NCBI GenBank assembly: GCA_032334235.1
Contig: JAVSGI010000003.1
Span: forward strand, 1,116,001 to 1,180,000
Length of the DNA stretch: 64,000 nt
Direction of reading: 5' to 3'
DNA from: Paracoccaceae bacterium Fryx2
GTDB taxonomy: Bacteria; Pseudomonadota; Alphaproteobacteria; Rhodobacterales; Rhodobacteraceae
The notes beneath the pieces are model-generated. The model saw only the letters and a program-made list of their open reading frames with translations, did no database searches and had not been told where the DNA came from. Shown here in pieces: positions 1-8,270 of the stretch (position 1 is its first letter; each line of letters begins with the position of its first letter). The translations under genes were made by a program, and so were the position numbers.

Positions 1-2
1 TG

Positions 3-413
3 GTGCTGGTGATCGTCGCCGCAAGCTGGAAGCAGATCAGCTACAACTTTCTGTTCTTCGTGGCCGGCCTGCAATCCATCCCGCAAAGCCTGCGCGAGGC
101 GGCGGCGATCGACGGCGCGGGCCCGGCCCGGCGGTTCTGGAGCATTACCTTTCCATTGCTGGCTCCGACCACCTTCTTCCTGCTGGTGGTCAACGTGGTC
201 TACACGATGTTCGACACCTTCGGCGTGATCGACGCCACCACCGAAGGCGGCCCGGCGCAGGCCACCAACATCCTGGTCTACAAGGTCTACAAGGACGGGT
301 TTCTCGGCCTGAACCTCGGCTCATCGGCCGCGCAGTCGGTGATCCTGATGGCCATCGTCATCGTGCTGACCGTGATCCAGTTCCGCTTCATCGAACGCCG
401 GGTGCAGTACTGA
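3..413 (+). CDS. ugpA: UgpA-like sn-glycerol-3-phosphate ABC permease, C-terminal part (cut by window start)
   Basis: Inner-membrane permease of a carbohydrate-type (MalF/UgpA) ABC importer; only the last 136 codons are in the window. The permease EAA loop is visible ([20 protein letters not shown]), followed by membrane helices and a C-terminus FIERRVQY typical of UgpA. The stop TGA overlaps the ATG of the next gene (ATGA-type overlap at 411-415), so translation is probably coupled to ugpE. The ugp assignment rests on this tail together with the following UgpE and UgpC-like genes; a related sugar importer is possible. Confidence 0.8.
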   Translation: MLVIVAASWKQISYNFLFFVAGLQSIPQSLREAAAIDGAGPARRFWSITFPLLAPTTFFLLVVNVVYTMFDTFGVIDATTEGGPAQATNILVYKVYKDGFLGLNLGSSAAQSVILMAIVIVLTVIQFRFIERRVQY

Positions 414-907
414 TGGTCGAGCATCGCCCCTTCCTGAACCTGCTCGCCCATGCCGTGCTGATCTGCGGCGTGCTGGTGGTGGCCTTTCCGGTCTATCTGG
501 CGCTGATCGCCTCGACCCATGCCTCGAACGCCTTCGGGTCGGGGGTGATCCCGCTGCTGCCGGGGCGCGAGTTGGCCAACAACTATGCCATGATGCTTGG
601 CACCGGCATTTCCTCGTCGGGTGCGCCGCCGCTGGCGGGCATGATGTGGAACAGCCTGGTGATGGCGCTGACCATCGCGGCGGGCAAGATCGCGATCTCG
701 ATCCTCTCGGCCTTCGCCATCGTCTACTTCCGCTTTCCGTTCCGGATGCTGGCCTTCTGGGTGATCTTCGTCACGCTCATGCTGCCGGTCGAGGTGCGGA
801 TCATTCCGACCTTCAAGGTGGTGGCCGATCTGGGGATGCTCAACAGCTATGCGGGCCTTTCGATCCTGAACCGCCCCGGGTTTACCGGAGGGTGGTTTGT
901 TCAATGA

Positions 908-1813
908 CTACGCGACCATATCGAGTGAGTTCAGGTTTGCATAGAACGCCTCCTCTGCTTCTGCGGGTGGGATGTATCCGATTGGGCCAAGCAGGCGGCG
1001 GTTGTTATACCAATCGATCCATTTCAGCGTTTCCCATTCGACCTCGCGCATTGATTTCCAGGGGCCGATCTGGTTGATGACCTCTGTCTTGAACAGGCCG
1101 ATGACGCATTCAGCCAAGGCGTTGTCATAGGCATCGCCAACTGTTCCAACGGAAAGGTCGATCTCGGCCTTGGCCAGGCGTTCGGTGTATTTGATCGACA
1201 GGTATTGTGATCCGCGGTCCGAATGGTGGACCAAGCTCTTGTTATCCGGCGTCTTTCTTTGCCAGATCGCTTGCTCCAGCGCGTCGAGCACAAACTGGGT
1301 CTTCATCGATGTCGAGACGCGCCAACCGACAATACGACGTGCAAAGACGTCGATGACGAAGGCCACGTAGACGGTGCCGGACCATGTGGGCACATAGGTG
1401 AAATCTGAAACCCACAGCTTGTTCGGCCGATCCGCCATGAACAGCCGGTTCACCTTGTCGTCCGGGCAAGGCAGAGACGTGTCAGGATTGGTCGTGATGA
1501 CCTTCTTGCCACGGACCACGCCCCTGATGCCCAGATGGCGCATCAATCGTTCCACGGTGCAGCGGGCGGCGTCTTCACCCTGCCGTCGCAAAACATGCCA
1601 GATCTTCCGCGCGCCATAGAGCTTGCGGTTGGCATCCCAGGCCGCGTCGATCTTGAGGCTCAGGGCGGCATCCGATTTGGCCCGGGCCGAGGCCCGGTCA
1701 GGATCACGCATGATCGCCCGCCGGTCATAAAAGGTGGAAGGGGCAAACTGCAGTGCCCTGCAGATCGGCTCGACCCCGAATGCCTCTCGGCTTTCCTCAA
1801 TGAAAGCAGTCAT
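908..1813 (-). CDS. IS3-family transposase OrfB (DDE integrase domain)
   Basis: 301-residue catalytic subunit of the IS51-group element. The N-terminal HTH_21-like segment (FYDRRA) precedes a retroviral-integrase-type core. The DDE residues are visible in WVSDFTYVPTW, HHSDRGSQY and ALAECVIGLFK. The start ATG overlaps the orfA stop (ATGA at 1810-1813). In IS3 elements the active transposase is normally an OrfAB fusion made by -1 frameshifting near this overlap; I did not find a clear slippery heptamer by eye. Confidence 0.95.
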   Translation of the reverse strand: MTAFIEESREAFGVEPICRALQFAPSTFYDRRAIMRDPDRASARAKSDAALSLKIDAAWDANRKLYGARKIWHVLRRQGEDAARCTVERLMRHLGIRGVVRGKKVITTNPDTSLPCPDDKVNRLFMADRPNKLWVSDFTYVPTWSGTVYVAFVIDVFARRIVGWRVSTSMKTQFVLDALEQAIWQRKTPDNKSLVHHSDRGSQYLSIKYTERLAKAEIDLSVGTVGDAYDNALAECVIGLFKTEVINQIGPWKSMREVEWETLKWIDWYNNRRLLGPIGYIPPAEAEEAFYANLNSLDMVA

Positions 1814-2160
1814 TTGCGAAACGGGCGGTCGAGCTCCGCCTGGGCAAAATACGCTGAAGCTTTGCGCAGAATCTCGTTCGCTTGCCGCAGTTCCCGGTTC
1901 TCGCGCTCAAGCTCTTTGATCCGCGCGATCTCAGCGCTGGTAGGTCCCGGCCGTTCGCCACCATCGCGCTGGACCTGTCGCATCCAGACGCGAAGGCTGT
2001 CCGTCGAACAGCCCAATTTACCTGCAATCGCCGTCAGCGCCGCAGCCTCGCTCTGATAATCATCGCGGTGTTCCATCGCCAGCCGCACCGCACGCTCGCG
2101 GAACTCAGGTGAATACGGCTTCGAGGTCTTCTTCTTTGAGGTCTGTTCCATAACGGGCAA
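1810..2160 (-). CDS. IS3-family OrfA (HTH DNA-binding protein)
   Basis: 116-residue first reading frame of the IS51-group element. It has the InsE/HTH_8 signature YSPEFRERAVRLA, a helix-turn-helix around residues 35-60 (LGCSTDSLRVWMRQ) and a C-terminal leucine-zipper-like coil (IARIKELERENRELRQANEILRKA read in two parts). It binds the element ends and overlaps orfB by 4 nt. Confidence 0.93.
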   Translation of the reverse strand: MPVMEQTSKKKTSKPYSPEFRERAVRLAMEHRDDYQSEAAALTAIAGKLGCSTDSLRVWMRQVQRDGGERPGPTSAEIARIKELERENRELRQANEILRKASAYFAQAELDRPFRK

Positions 2161-2635
2161 TTCTCCGAGAGTTTTGCCCTCCGGTAAACCCGGGGCGGTT
2201 CAATCCCGCTGATCGCCTCGGCCACCGCGACCTTCCTGTTCCGCCAGGTGTTCCTGACCATCCCTGACGAGCTGATGGAGGCCGCGCGGATCGACGGCGC
2301 CGGGCCGATGAAGTTCTTCCGCCACATCCTGATCCCGCTCAGCCGCACCAACATCGCGGCGCTGTTCGTGATCCTGTTCATCTACGGCTGGAACCAGTAT
2401 CTCTGGCCGCTGCTGATCACCACCGATGCGCGGTTCTATACAGTGGTTGCGGGCATCAAGCGCATGGCCGAAGTGGCCGACGCGGTGCCGCAATGGAATT
2501 TCGTGATGACCGCCGTGGTGCTGGCGATGCTGCCCCCGGTGCTGGTCGTCATCTTCATGCAGCGGCTCTTCGTCAAGGGCCTGACCGAGACGGAGAAGTG
2601 AATGGCCGCCATCAGTCTTGAGAACGTGGGCAAGA

Positions 2636-4028
2636 GGTCGTGTCGCGAATGCTGTGGAAATTCCCTGGCGGTGTGGTCCGGGCATGTGAAGGTTCGGTTT
2701 CTCAGGCGGCTGCGTCAAGAGGTATCGGGTCGAGGGGCTGGGAAAGCGTCTCCCAGCCGTCGACCTTGCGCATCTGGATCTGACCGGATGCCAGCAGCGC
2801 CCAGAGCAGCATCGGCACGGTCTCGGCGCAGGGCAGCACGGTCTGGGTCTTGATCCGGCGGCGGAACTCCTCGTTCAGCCGTTCGATGGCGTTGGTGGTC
2901 CGGGCCGACTTCCATTGCGAGGGATCGAGGCGGGTGAAGCTGAAGAGCCGGTCCCCTGCTTCTTCAAGGCTGTCGGCAACGGCCTTGCACTTGAGCTGCC
3001 ACTTGCGCAGGAATGCCTTGCGGCGGGTCTCGATCCCGGCGGCGGTGTCGGCGCAGATCATGTCGCGGTAGTCCTCGGTCAGCTCGTCGTGCAGGTGCCT
3101 GGGCGCGTGCGCCAGCAGGTTTCGGTGCTTGTGGACCGTGCAGCGCCGGATCGGCAGAGCCTCGCCCCAGAGCGCGACCAGAGCGGCTTCAAGCCCGGGA
3201 GCGCCATCGACGATGACGAATTCGGGCCGCTTCAGACCGCGGGCATCAAGGTCGTCGAGGAACTGGCGCCAGGCAGATGTGCTCTCTCCGCCCATGTTCT
3301 TGATGGATAACAATACCTTCTGCCCGTCGCGGCGGATGCCGATCGCCGCCAGCACCGAGATGTTGGTGGCCTTGCGGTCCAGCCGGGTCCGGATCACGGT
3401 GCCGTCGAGGATCAGCCGGACGATGTCCTCGTCGGCCAGGCTGCGGGCCGACCAGGCATCCCAATCCACCTTCACCTTGCGCCAGGCCCGGCTGACCACA
3501 TCCTTGCTGACGGCGCCCTCGAACAGCCCGAACAGCGCCCGCTTGACGCGCCGGGTGTTGGTCCCGGCAAGATAGACCGCCGCGATCAGCGCCTCGGCCT
3601 TCTTCGTCAGCCGCTGGTAGCGCGGCAGCGCCTTCGAGCGCCATTCCTTAGCCTTGCCGTCCTCGTCCTCGACCCGGGCGCGGGGCACGCGCACCGTTTC
3701 GGTGCCGAAGGTGCCGGTCAGCTGCCGCTCGCGGTGCCCGTGGCGATAGCCCTTCGCCTTCTCGTCGCCGCGACCGTAGCGCATGCGGCCGAGAAACTCG
3801 GCCAGTTCCTCTTCAAACATGGTCTCGATGGTCGCGCGGACGCTCGCCCTCAGGCGCTCCTCGATCGGGTCATACCCGGTCGTGTCGGGCAGTAGCGAAA
3901 AGGCCGAGCTGTCGGTAATGTCGTTCATGGCGTGATCTCCCTGGCGGTTGGCGCCGCCGGCTGGGTGGGTTTCAGTTCACCCGGAGATTACGCCGCCTTC
4001 AAATTTCCACCACTCCCGCGACACCACC
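2636..4028 (-). mobile_element. IS256-family insertion sequence, copy A
   Basis: Complete 1393-bp element. Ends are imperfect inverted repeats: GGTCGTGTCGCGAATG on the left, GGTGGTGTCGCGGGAG (reverse complement) on the right. It is flanked by the 8-bp duplication GGGCAAGA (2628-2635 and 4029-4036), the usual 8-9 bp for IS256. One of five copies in the window; its transposase is the 408-residue form ending PLDAAA. Confidence 0.95.
2702..3928 (-). CDS. IS256-family transposase
   Basis: 408-residue Mutator-type (Transposase_mut) DDE transposase, full length for the family. Candidate catalytic residues are D in [11 protein letters not shown] in [13 protein letters not shown] and E in [14 protein letters not shown]; the CTVHKHRN stretch between them is the conserved C/D(2)H-type family motif. 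It starts with [10 protein letters not shown] about 100 bp inside the element and is intact, so this copy could move itself and the other copies. Confidence 0.95.
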   Translation of the reverse strand: MNDITDSSAFSLLPDTTGYDPIEERLRASVRATIETMFEEELAEFLGRMRYGRGDEKAKGYRHGHRERQLTGTFGTETVRVPRARVEDEDGKAKEWRSKALPRYQRLTKKAEALIAAVYLAGTNTRRVKRALFGLFEGAVSKDVVSRAWRKVKVDWDAWSARSLADEDIVRLILDGTVIRTRLDRKATNISVLAAIGIRRDGQKVLLSIKNMGGESTSAWRQFLDDLDARGLKRPEFVIVDGAPGLEAALVALWGEALPIRRCTVHKHRNLLAHAPRHLHDELTEDYRDMICADTAAGIETRRKAFLRKWQLKCKAVADSLEEAGDRLFSFTRLDPSQWKSARTTNAIERLNEEFRRRIKTQTVLPCAETVPMLLWALLASGQIQMRKVDGWETLSQPLDPIPLDAAA

Positions 4029-4419
4029 GGGCAAGACCTATCCGGGCGGTGCCAGCGCCGTGCAGGGTGTCAGCATCGACATCCGGGATGGTGAGTTGCT
4101 GGTGCTGGTCGGGCCGTCCGGCTGCGGCAAGTCCACGCTGCTGCGCATGGTGGCCGGGCTGGAGACGGTTACCCAGGGCACGATCCGTATCGGGGACCGC
4201 GTGGTGAACGATCTGGAACCGGCCGACCGCGACATCGCGATGGTGTTCCAGAACTACGCGCTCTACCCGCACATGACGGTGCGCGAGAACCTCGCCTATG
4301 GCCTGAAGAACCGCCGCACCCCCCGCCCCGAGATCGAGCGCCGGGTGGCCGAGGCGGCGGCCATTCTGGAAATCGGCCCCTACCTTGACCGCAAGCCGCG
4401 CGCCCTGTCGGGCGGGCAA

Positions 4420-4454
<35 letters not shown>

Positions 4455-5138
4455 CGAGCCGAAGGCGTTCCTGTTCGACGAGCCCCTGTCGAACCTTGAC
4501 GCCAAGCTGCGCGGCAGCATGCGGGCCGAGATCCGGCTGCTGCAGCGCCGCCTCGGCACCACCTCGCTCTATGTCACGCACGACCAGATGGAGGCGATGA
4601 CGCTGGCCGACCGGCTGGTGGTGCTCAACGCAGGCCGGGTGGAGCAGATCGGCACGCCGCTTGAGGTCTATCGCCGCCCGGCGACGGTCCTTGTCGCGGC
4701 CTTCATCGGCTCGCCCGCGATGAACCTGCTTGAGGCCCGCCACGACGGTGACAGTATCGTGCTGGGTGACCTCTTGTTGCCCGCACCGCTTCCGGGCACC
4801 GGCAAGGTCACGCTGGGAATCCGGGCCGAGGATCTGCGGCGGGCCCCGCCCGGCACCCCGGGCAGCCTTGACCTGAAGATCACGTTCGTCGAGGAGCTTG
4901 GCGCCACCCGCCTCGTGCACGGCACGGTCGCCGGGCAGAACGTGACCTGCGTTCAGCCTGCCGATACTTCCTTGCCGGACGCGCTGCAGCTGACGGTCGA
5001 TCCGGATGCGCTGCACCTGTTCGACGCCGTGTCCGGGCAGCGCATTCTGGCGAGGGGCTGACCTCCACTTGCCATTCCGGAGATCCCGGGAAATTCCCGA
5101 ACCTGTTCCGGCAATCCATCTCTGTGGCTCCCAAGCCA

Positions 5139-5244
5139 TTGATCCAGGTCACGGCAGGCTTTGCCCCCTTGGCCCGGTTCTTCGGTATATGAATAGCCGC
5201 AGGAGAACTCGGGCATGACGCCGAGTTCTGCGACCAAAACCCCC
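5139..5244 (+). promoter_or_regulatory. Candidate FNR/DNR-type promoter in front of a 10-codon stub
   Basis: TTGATCCAGGTCAC (5139-5152) differs from the FNR/DNR consensus half-site pattern TTGAT-N4-ATCAA/GTCAA at the last base. A TATATGA -10 element lies at about 5174-5180, so the box would be centred near -41.5, the class II activator position. AGGAG precedes ATG at 5215, but the frame stops after 10 codons (MTPSSATKTP). It lies between converging genes and no gene follows on the plus strand, so it looks like a promoter whose gene has been lost. Reading by eye only. Confidence 0.4.
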
Positions 5245-5297
5245 TGAAGAGCGCGGCCCGCTGACGCGTTCTGTCGCCTCGGTCCGGCGCATTCCGT

Positions 5298-5765
5298 TCA
5301 GTGCGTGTGTCCCGCATGGCTGTGGGCGGTTGCATCGGCCGCGCCGATCTCGACATCGGCGTGCAGGTGATGGCCGCCGACCACCACTTCGATCTCCAGT
5401 TCCGCTCCAGCGACCAGATCGGCGGGAACGGTGGTCCAGCGCAGTGCCAGCACTTTGGGGGCCAGATCGACCGCGGCTCCGGCTGGGATCGGCAGGCCGG
5501 GCAGCACAGTCCAGGCCTCGCCTGCGGCGCTGTAGCTGAAACCCACAAGTTCCAGCGGCCGGCCCATCGCCTCGCCCCCGGTCAGCAAGGCGTCGGCGGC
5601 GGTGGTGTTCTCGACCTCCATGTAGAACAGCGCATCCGCGCCGCTGGGGGTGGCGGGCGTCCAGACGTGCAGCGCGCGCAGCCCTTCGGCTTCGGCGACA
5701 TGGTCATGGGTTTCGGCCGCGGCCGGGGCGGCAAACAGGGCGAGGGCAAGCAGACAGGCACGCAT
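5298..5765 (-). CDS. PCu(A)C-like periplasmic copper chaperone family protein with missing Cu ligands
   Basis: 155 residues with a clear signal peptide (MRACLLALALFAAPAAAETH). The fold pattern matches PCu(A)C/DUF461: ALFYMEVENTTAADALLTGG, LPIPAGAAVDLAP, AGAELEIEVVV. In the family the copper site is H(M)-X10-M-X21-HXM; here the corresponding segments read GFSYSAAGEAW and VLALRW, without those His and Met residues. His residues are instead clustered at the ends (HDH near the mature N-terminus, GGHHLH and HSHAGHTH at the C-terminus), so it may bind another metal or use a different site. Last gene of a four-gene minus-strand cluster, 12 bp after the permease. Confidence 0.75.
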   Translation of the reverse strand: MRACLLALALFAAPAAAETHDHVAEAEGLRALHVWTPATPSGADALFYMEVENTTAADALLTGGEAMGRPLELVGFSYSAAGEAWTVLPGLPIPAGAAVDLAPKVLALRWTTVPADLVAGAELEIEVVVGGHHLHADVEIGAADATAHSHAGHTH

Positions 5766-5777
5766 GGAAAACCTCTT

Positions 5778-7094
5778 TCAGGTGCGAAGGTCGGTCAGCA
5801 GAGGGCGGCGCGCGGCCAGCCACGCGGGCATTAGTGCCATGAACAGTGTCAGGCTGATGAACCCTGCCACCAGATGCACCTCGGGCCAGCCGGGGTGCGC
5901 GGTCACCAGCACGTCGGTGCGGGCCGTCACCACCGCCGACAGGGCGCGGGCCGCAACCCAGCCGAGGGCCAGCCCCAGCCCGGCCCCGGTCACGATCAGC
6001 GCCGCCGAATAGGCCCAGACCACCGCAAAGACAAAGCGGAGCGGCGCACCAATGGCCCGCAGCAGAGCGAGGCTGCGCGCGATCAGCCGCACGAGGATCA
6101 TCAGCCCGATCAGCACGGACAGCGTGACCAGCACCTGCGTCAGCACCGCCATCAGCGACATCGCCGCCCGGACATCGCGCATCAGCCCATGCAACTGTGC
6201 CAGAACCGTGCCGGGGAAGAACGCCATCAGGTCGGCGCGGGTGAAGCGCGATTTCAGGGCATAGTTTCCCCAGATCTCGGTCGCGTGCACCAGAACGGCA
6301 GGGGTGCCGGGCATCAGTTCGGCCACGAAGGGCGGTCCGATGCGGGGGTCATCCGGCGCGTGGCCGTTGGCAAGGCCATGCACCGCCCAGACGCCCTCGA
6401 CTGGCACCAGAATCGCGCGATCCCACGGGCTGCCGGTTGGGGCCATGCGGCCGGTGATGGTGTAGGCAGACCCGGCGTGGGCGTCGCCTTCCGCCGCCGG
6501 GCCGTGACCGTGCGCCGGGGTGAAACTGCCGCCCACCGCGACCGGGGCATAGGCCCCCGCAACCGCTTCCCCGGCGGTGGAGAACAGGCGGCCTTCGGCC
6601 AGAGGCCCGGCGAGGTGGGTCACGAAATCGGTGGTAGTGCCGACCACAGGCGCGCCCAAGTGGCTGTCGCCAAACGCGATCGGGGCGGCGAAGGCCACGC
6701 CGTCGGCCCCGGCAATCTCGGCATATTGCGGGCCGGTGACCAATGGCATGTCGCTGGGTTGCAGGTAGACGGCCGCCAGCATCACCGTCACCTCGCTGCC
6801 CGGCGCGGCCACGATCAGGTCGAACTTTTCCGCCGCCCGTGCAGAGCCCTGCCGCAAGCCGCGCTCCTGCGCCAGAAGGCCGACACCAAGGCCGACCGAC
6901 ACGGTGATCAGCGCCACGAACAGCCCGTTGACCACGACAAAGCGGCGCAGCATCGCGCCGACCAGCGGCAGCGGGCGCAGGGCCCGCAGCACCAGCGCCC
7001 CCGCGAGGAAACCGGGCGCGATCAGCAGCAGCGCCAGCAGCGCATCCTGCACCGCGGGCGACAGGTCGGCCCAGAGGTCATGCATGGCTGTCAC
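5778..7094 (-). CDS. FtsX/MacB-type ABC transporter permease
   Basis: 438 residues: one N-terminal membrane segment (residues about 15-60), a large periplasmic domain, then three C-terminal helices with the FtsX domain (residues about 320-430, ending LLTDLRT). This layout belongs to the type VII (MacB/LolC-like) ABC family. The start overlaps the end of the ATPase gene by 17 nt; a start 9 bp later (MHDLWADL) is equally possible. The periplasmic part holds a short His-rich stretch (GGSFTPAHGHGPAAEGDAHA), consistent with metal handling. Partners are the ATPase upstream and the PCu(A)C-like protein downstream. The substrate is not visible from sequence. Confidence 0.75.
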   Translation of the reverse strand: MTAMHDLWADLSPAVQDALLALLLIAPGFLAGALVLRALRPLPLVGAMLRRFVVVNGLFVALITVSVGLGVGLLAQERGLRQGSARAAEKFDLIVAAPGSEVTVMLAAVYLQPSDMPLVTGPQYAEIAGADGVAFAAPIAFGDSHLGAPVVGTTTDFVTHLAGPLAEGRLFSTAGEAVAGAYAPVAVGGSFTPAHGHGPAAEGDAHAGSAYTITGRMAPTGSPWDRAILVPVEGVWAVHGLANGHAPDDPRIGPPFVAELMPGTPAVLVHATEIWGNYALKSRFTRADLMAFFPGTVLAQLHGLMRDVRAAMSLMAVLTQVLVTLSVLIGLMILVRLIARSLALLRAIGAPLRFVFAVVWAYSAALIVTGAGLGLALGWVAARALSAVVTARTDVLVTAHPGWPEVHLVAGFISLTLFMALMPAWLAARRPLLTDLRT

Positions 7095-7761
7095 CGACGA
7101 TCTCGCCGTCCGCCAGCGTGATCTGCCGCGTCATCCGGGCGGCAAGGGTCGCGTCATGTGTCACGGTGATCAGGGTGCGCCCGCCTTCGGTTGCCAACCG
7201 CACCAGATCGGCACCCAGCGCATCGGCATTGCCCCGGTCCAGCGCCGCGGTCGGCTCGTCGGCCAGGATCACCGGCGGGTCTGCGGCAAGCGCGCGGGCC
7301 ACTGCGATGCGCTGCCGCTCGCCGCCCGAAAAGCTGTCCGCCGCCCGCGCGCCGGCCTGACCCAGCCCAAGCGCCGCCAGCCATTTGTCCGCCCCCGCGC
7401 GCATCGCGGCGCGGTCGGCGCGGTCGGCGAAGGCGCTGGCCAGCGCGGCATTGCCAAAGGCCGAAAGCTCCTCGAACAGATGACAATCCTGAAAGATCAG
7501 GCCCAGGGTCTCGCGGCGCATCCGGGCGCGGGCATCCTCGGTCAGCGCGCAGATGTCCTGCCCGCCCCAGAGCACCCGCCCCGAGGCCGGGCGGACAAGG
7601 CCGGACATCACATGCAGGAAGGTCGACTTCCCCGCCCCCGACGCGCCGCGCAGCGCCACGCTCTGCCCGCCGGGCACCCCAAGATGCGCAATGTGCAGAA
7701 GGTGCCGCCCCTCGCGGCTGGTCACGCGGAGGTTCTCGATCAGCAGGGCCGGTGCGGTCAT
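7078..7761 (-). CDS. ABC transporter ATP-binding protein (LolD/MacB type)
   Basis: 227-residue single nucleotide-binding domain. Walker A GASGAGKST, Q-loop IFQDCHLFEEL, signature FSGGERQRIA, Walker B VILADEPTAALD and switch His VTHDATLAA are all present. Length and motifs match the LolD/FtsE-like ATPases that pair with FtsX-type permeases. It begins 3 bp after the DUF3299 gene and overlaps the permease gene, so the set is a tight operon. Confidence 0.85.
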   Translation of the reverse strand: MTAPALLIENLRVTSREGRHLLHIAHLGVPGGQSVALRGASGAGKSTFLHVMSGLVRPASGRVLWGGQDICALTEDARARMRRETLGLIFQDCHLFEELSAFGNAALASAFADRADRAAMRAGADKWLAALGLGQAGARAADSFSGGERQRIAVARALAADPPVILADEPTAALDRGNADALGADLVRLATEGGRTLITVTHDATLAARMTRQITLADGEIVGDSHA

Positions 7762-7764
7762 CGG

Positions 7765-8199
7765 TCAGGCCCGCGCGAACGTGGCATCGACCAGACGAAC
7801 CTTGGAGTAAAAGCCAAGCTCGGGGTCCACTTCGTCACCGAGTTCCAGCACGCCGGTGACATCGATCGGCACGTTGAAGGGCACGACATCGACCACCCGC
7901 TTGGCATAGACGGCCAGAAGGTCATCGGGCCACGGCATTCCGGGTTCGCAGAACGGGCAGACAGCCATCGGCGTCTTGGTCAGCACGAAGAAAACTGAAT
8001 CTGCCTTCAGAGGCGGCGCCATGAACCCCTCGATGGTGACGCGGGCGCCCTGCGACGACAGTGCCCAGTCGGAAAAGCTGAGATCCTTGTTGTAAAGGTC
8101 ACGCAGCTTCATCTGCGCCCCGTCGGCGGCAAGGGCCGGAACGGAGCGCGCCAGAACCACCGCGGGCAGGGCGGCAAGAAAGGTGCGGCGAATCATCAT
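7765..8199 (-). CDS. DUF3299-like secreted protein, first gene of the putative metal ABC cluster
   Basis: 144 residues. N-terminus MMIRRTFLAALPAVVLARS with a cleavage site near PALAADG is a Sec or Tat-like export signal. The body (ARVTIEGFMAPPL, FFVLTKTPMAVCPFCEPG, VPFNVPIDVTGVLELG) resembles DUF3299 proteins, which accompany FtsX-type ABC systems and are often linked with metals; the C-P-F-C pair could be a metal or redox site. The combination permease + ATPase + DUF3299 + metal-binding protein recalls zinc-uptake loci such as Vibrio Zrg, but that comparison is from memory and unverified. Confidence 0.65.
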   Translation of the reverse strand: MMIRRTFLAALPAVVLARSVPALAADGAQMKLRDLYNKDLSFSDWALSSQGARVTIEGFMAPPLKADSVFFVLTKTPMAVCPFCEPGMPWPDDLLAVYAKRVVDVVPFNVPIDVTGVLELGDEVDPELGFYSKVRLVDATFARA

Positions 8200-8226
8200 G
8201 GTCTCCCGTCTTGGGCTGTGGTGCCA

Positions 8227-8253
8227 GCAGGCCCCGGTTTCCCCGGGGCCTGC
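8227..8253 (-). terminator. Strong hairpin between phoA and the DUF3299 gene
   Basis: Perfect 11-bp stem (GCAGGCCCCGG at 8227-8237 pairing with 8243-8253) with a 5-base loop, 18 bp past the phoA stop on the minus strand. There is no T-run after it, so it is a hairpin end or RNA-stabilising structure rather than a textbook intrinsic terminator. Confidence 0.6.
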
Positions 8254-8270
8254 GTCACAGGGCCGGCAGA

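Larger units (their letters stand above)
867..2202 (-). mobile_element. IS3 family, IS51 group insertion sequence, copy 1
   Basis: Complete 1336-bp element. Both ends start TGAACCGCCCCGGGTTTACC (26-bp near-perfect inverted repeat), the terminus typical of IS51-group IS3 elements. It is flanked by ATCC on both sides (863-866 and 2203-2206); the group usually duplicates 3 bp, so one matching base may be chance. It carries orfA and orfB on the minus strand. Identical proteins are encoded by copies at 39173-40508 and from 63131. Confidence 0.93.
413..2601 (+). pseudogene. ugpE: UgpE-like ABC permease, split by an IS51-group element
   Basis: Second permease of the glycerol-3-phosphate importer. 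Codons 413-866 encode the N-terminal half (helices, then motifs such as LPVEVRIIPTFKV). The frame is broken by the IS3-family element at 867-2202. Removing the element and one copy of the duplicated ATCC (863-866 and 2203-2206) restores one continuous frame that reads S-I-P-L-I-A-S-A-T across the joint and continues to 2601 with the EAA loop ([16 protein letters not shown]) and the end [10 protein letters not shown]. The insertion is therefore recent and the gene otherwise undamaged. In the present state the permease cannot be full length, so the importer should be inactive. Confidence 0.88.

Noticed and set aside
5298-5765. Typical copper chaperone PCu(A)C
   Set aside because: The fold pattern fits, but the His/Met ligands of the copper site are not present, so a plain copper-chaperone label was not used.
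5874-7121. 415-codon plus-strand frame opposite the FtsX permease
   Set aside because: Antisense artefact; the minus-strand permease and ATPase carry the real motifs.
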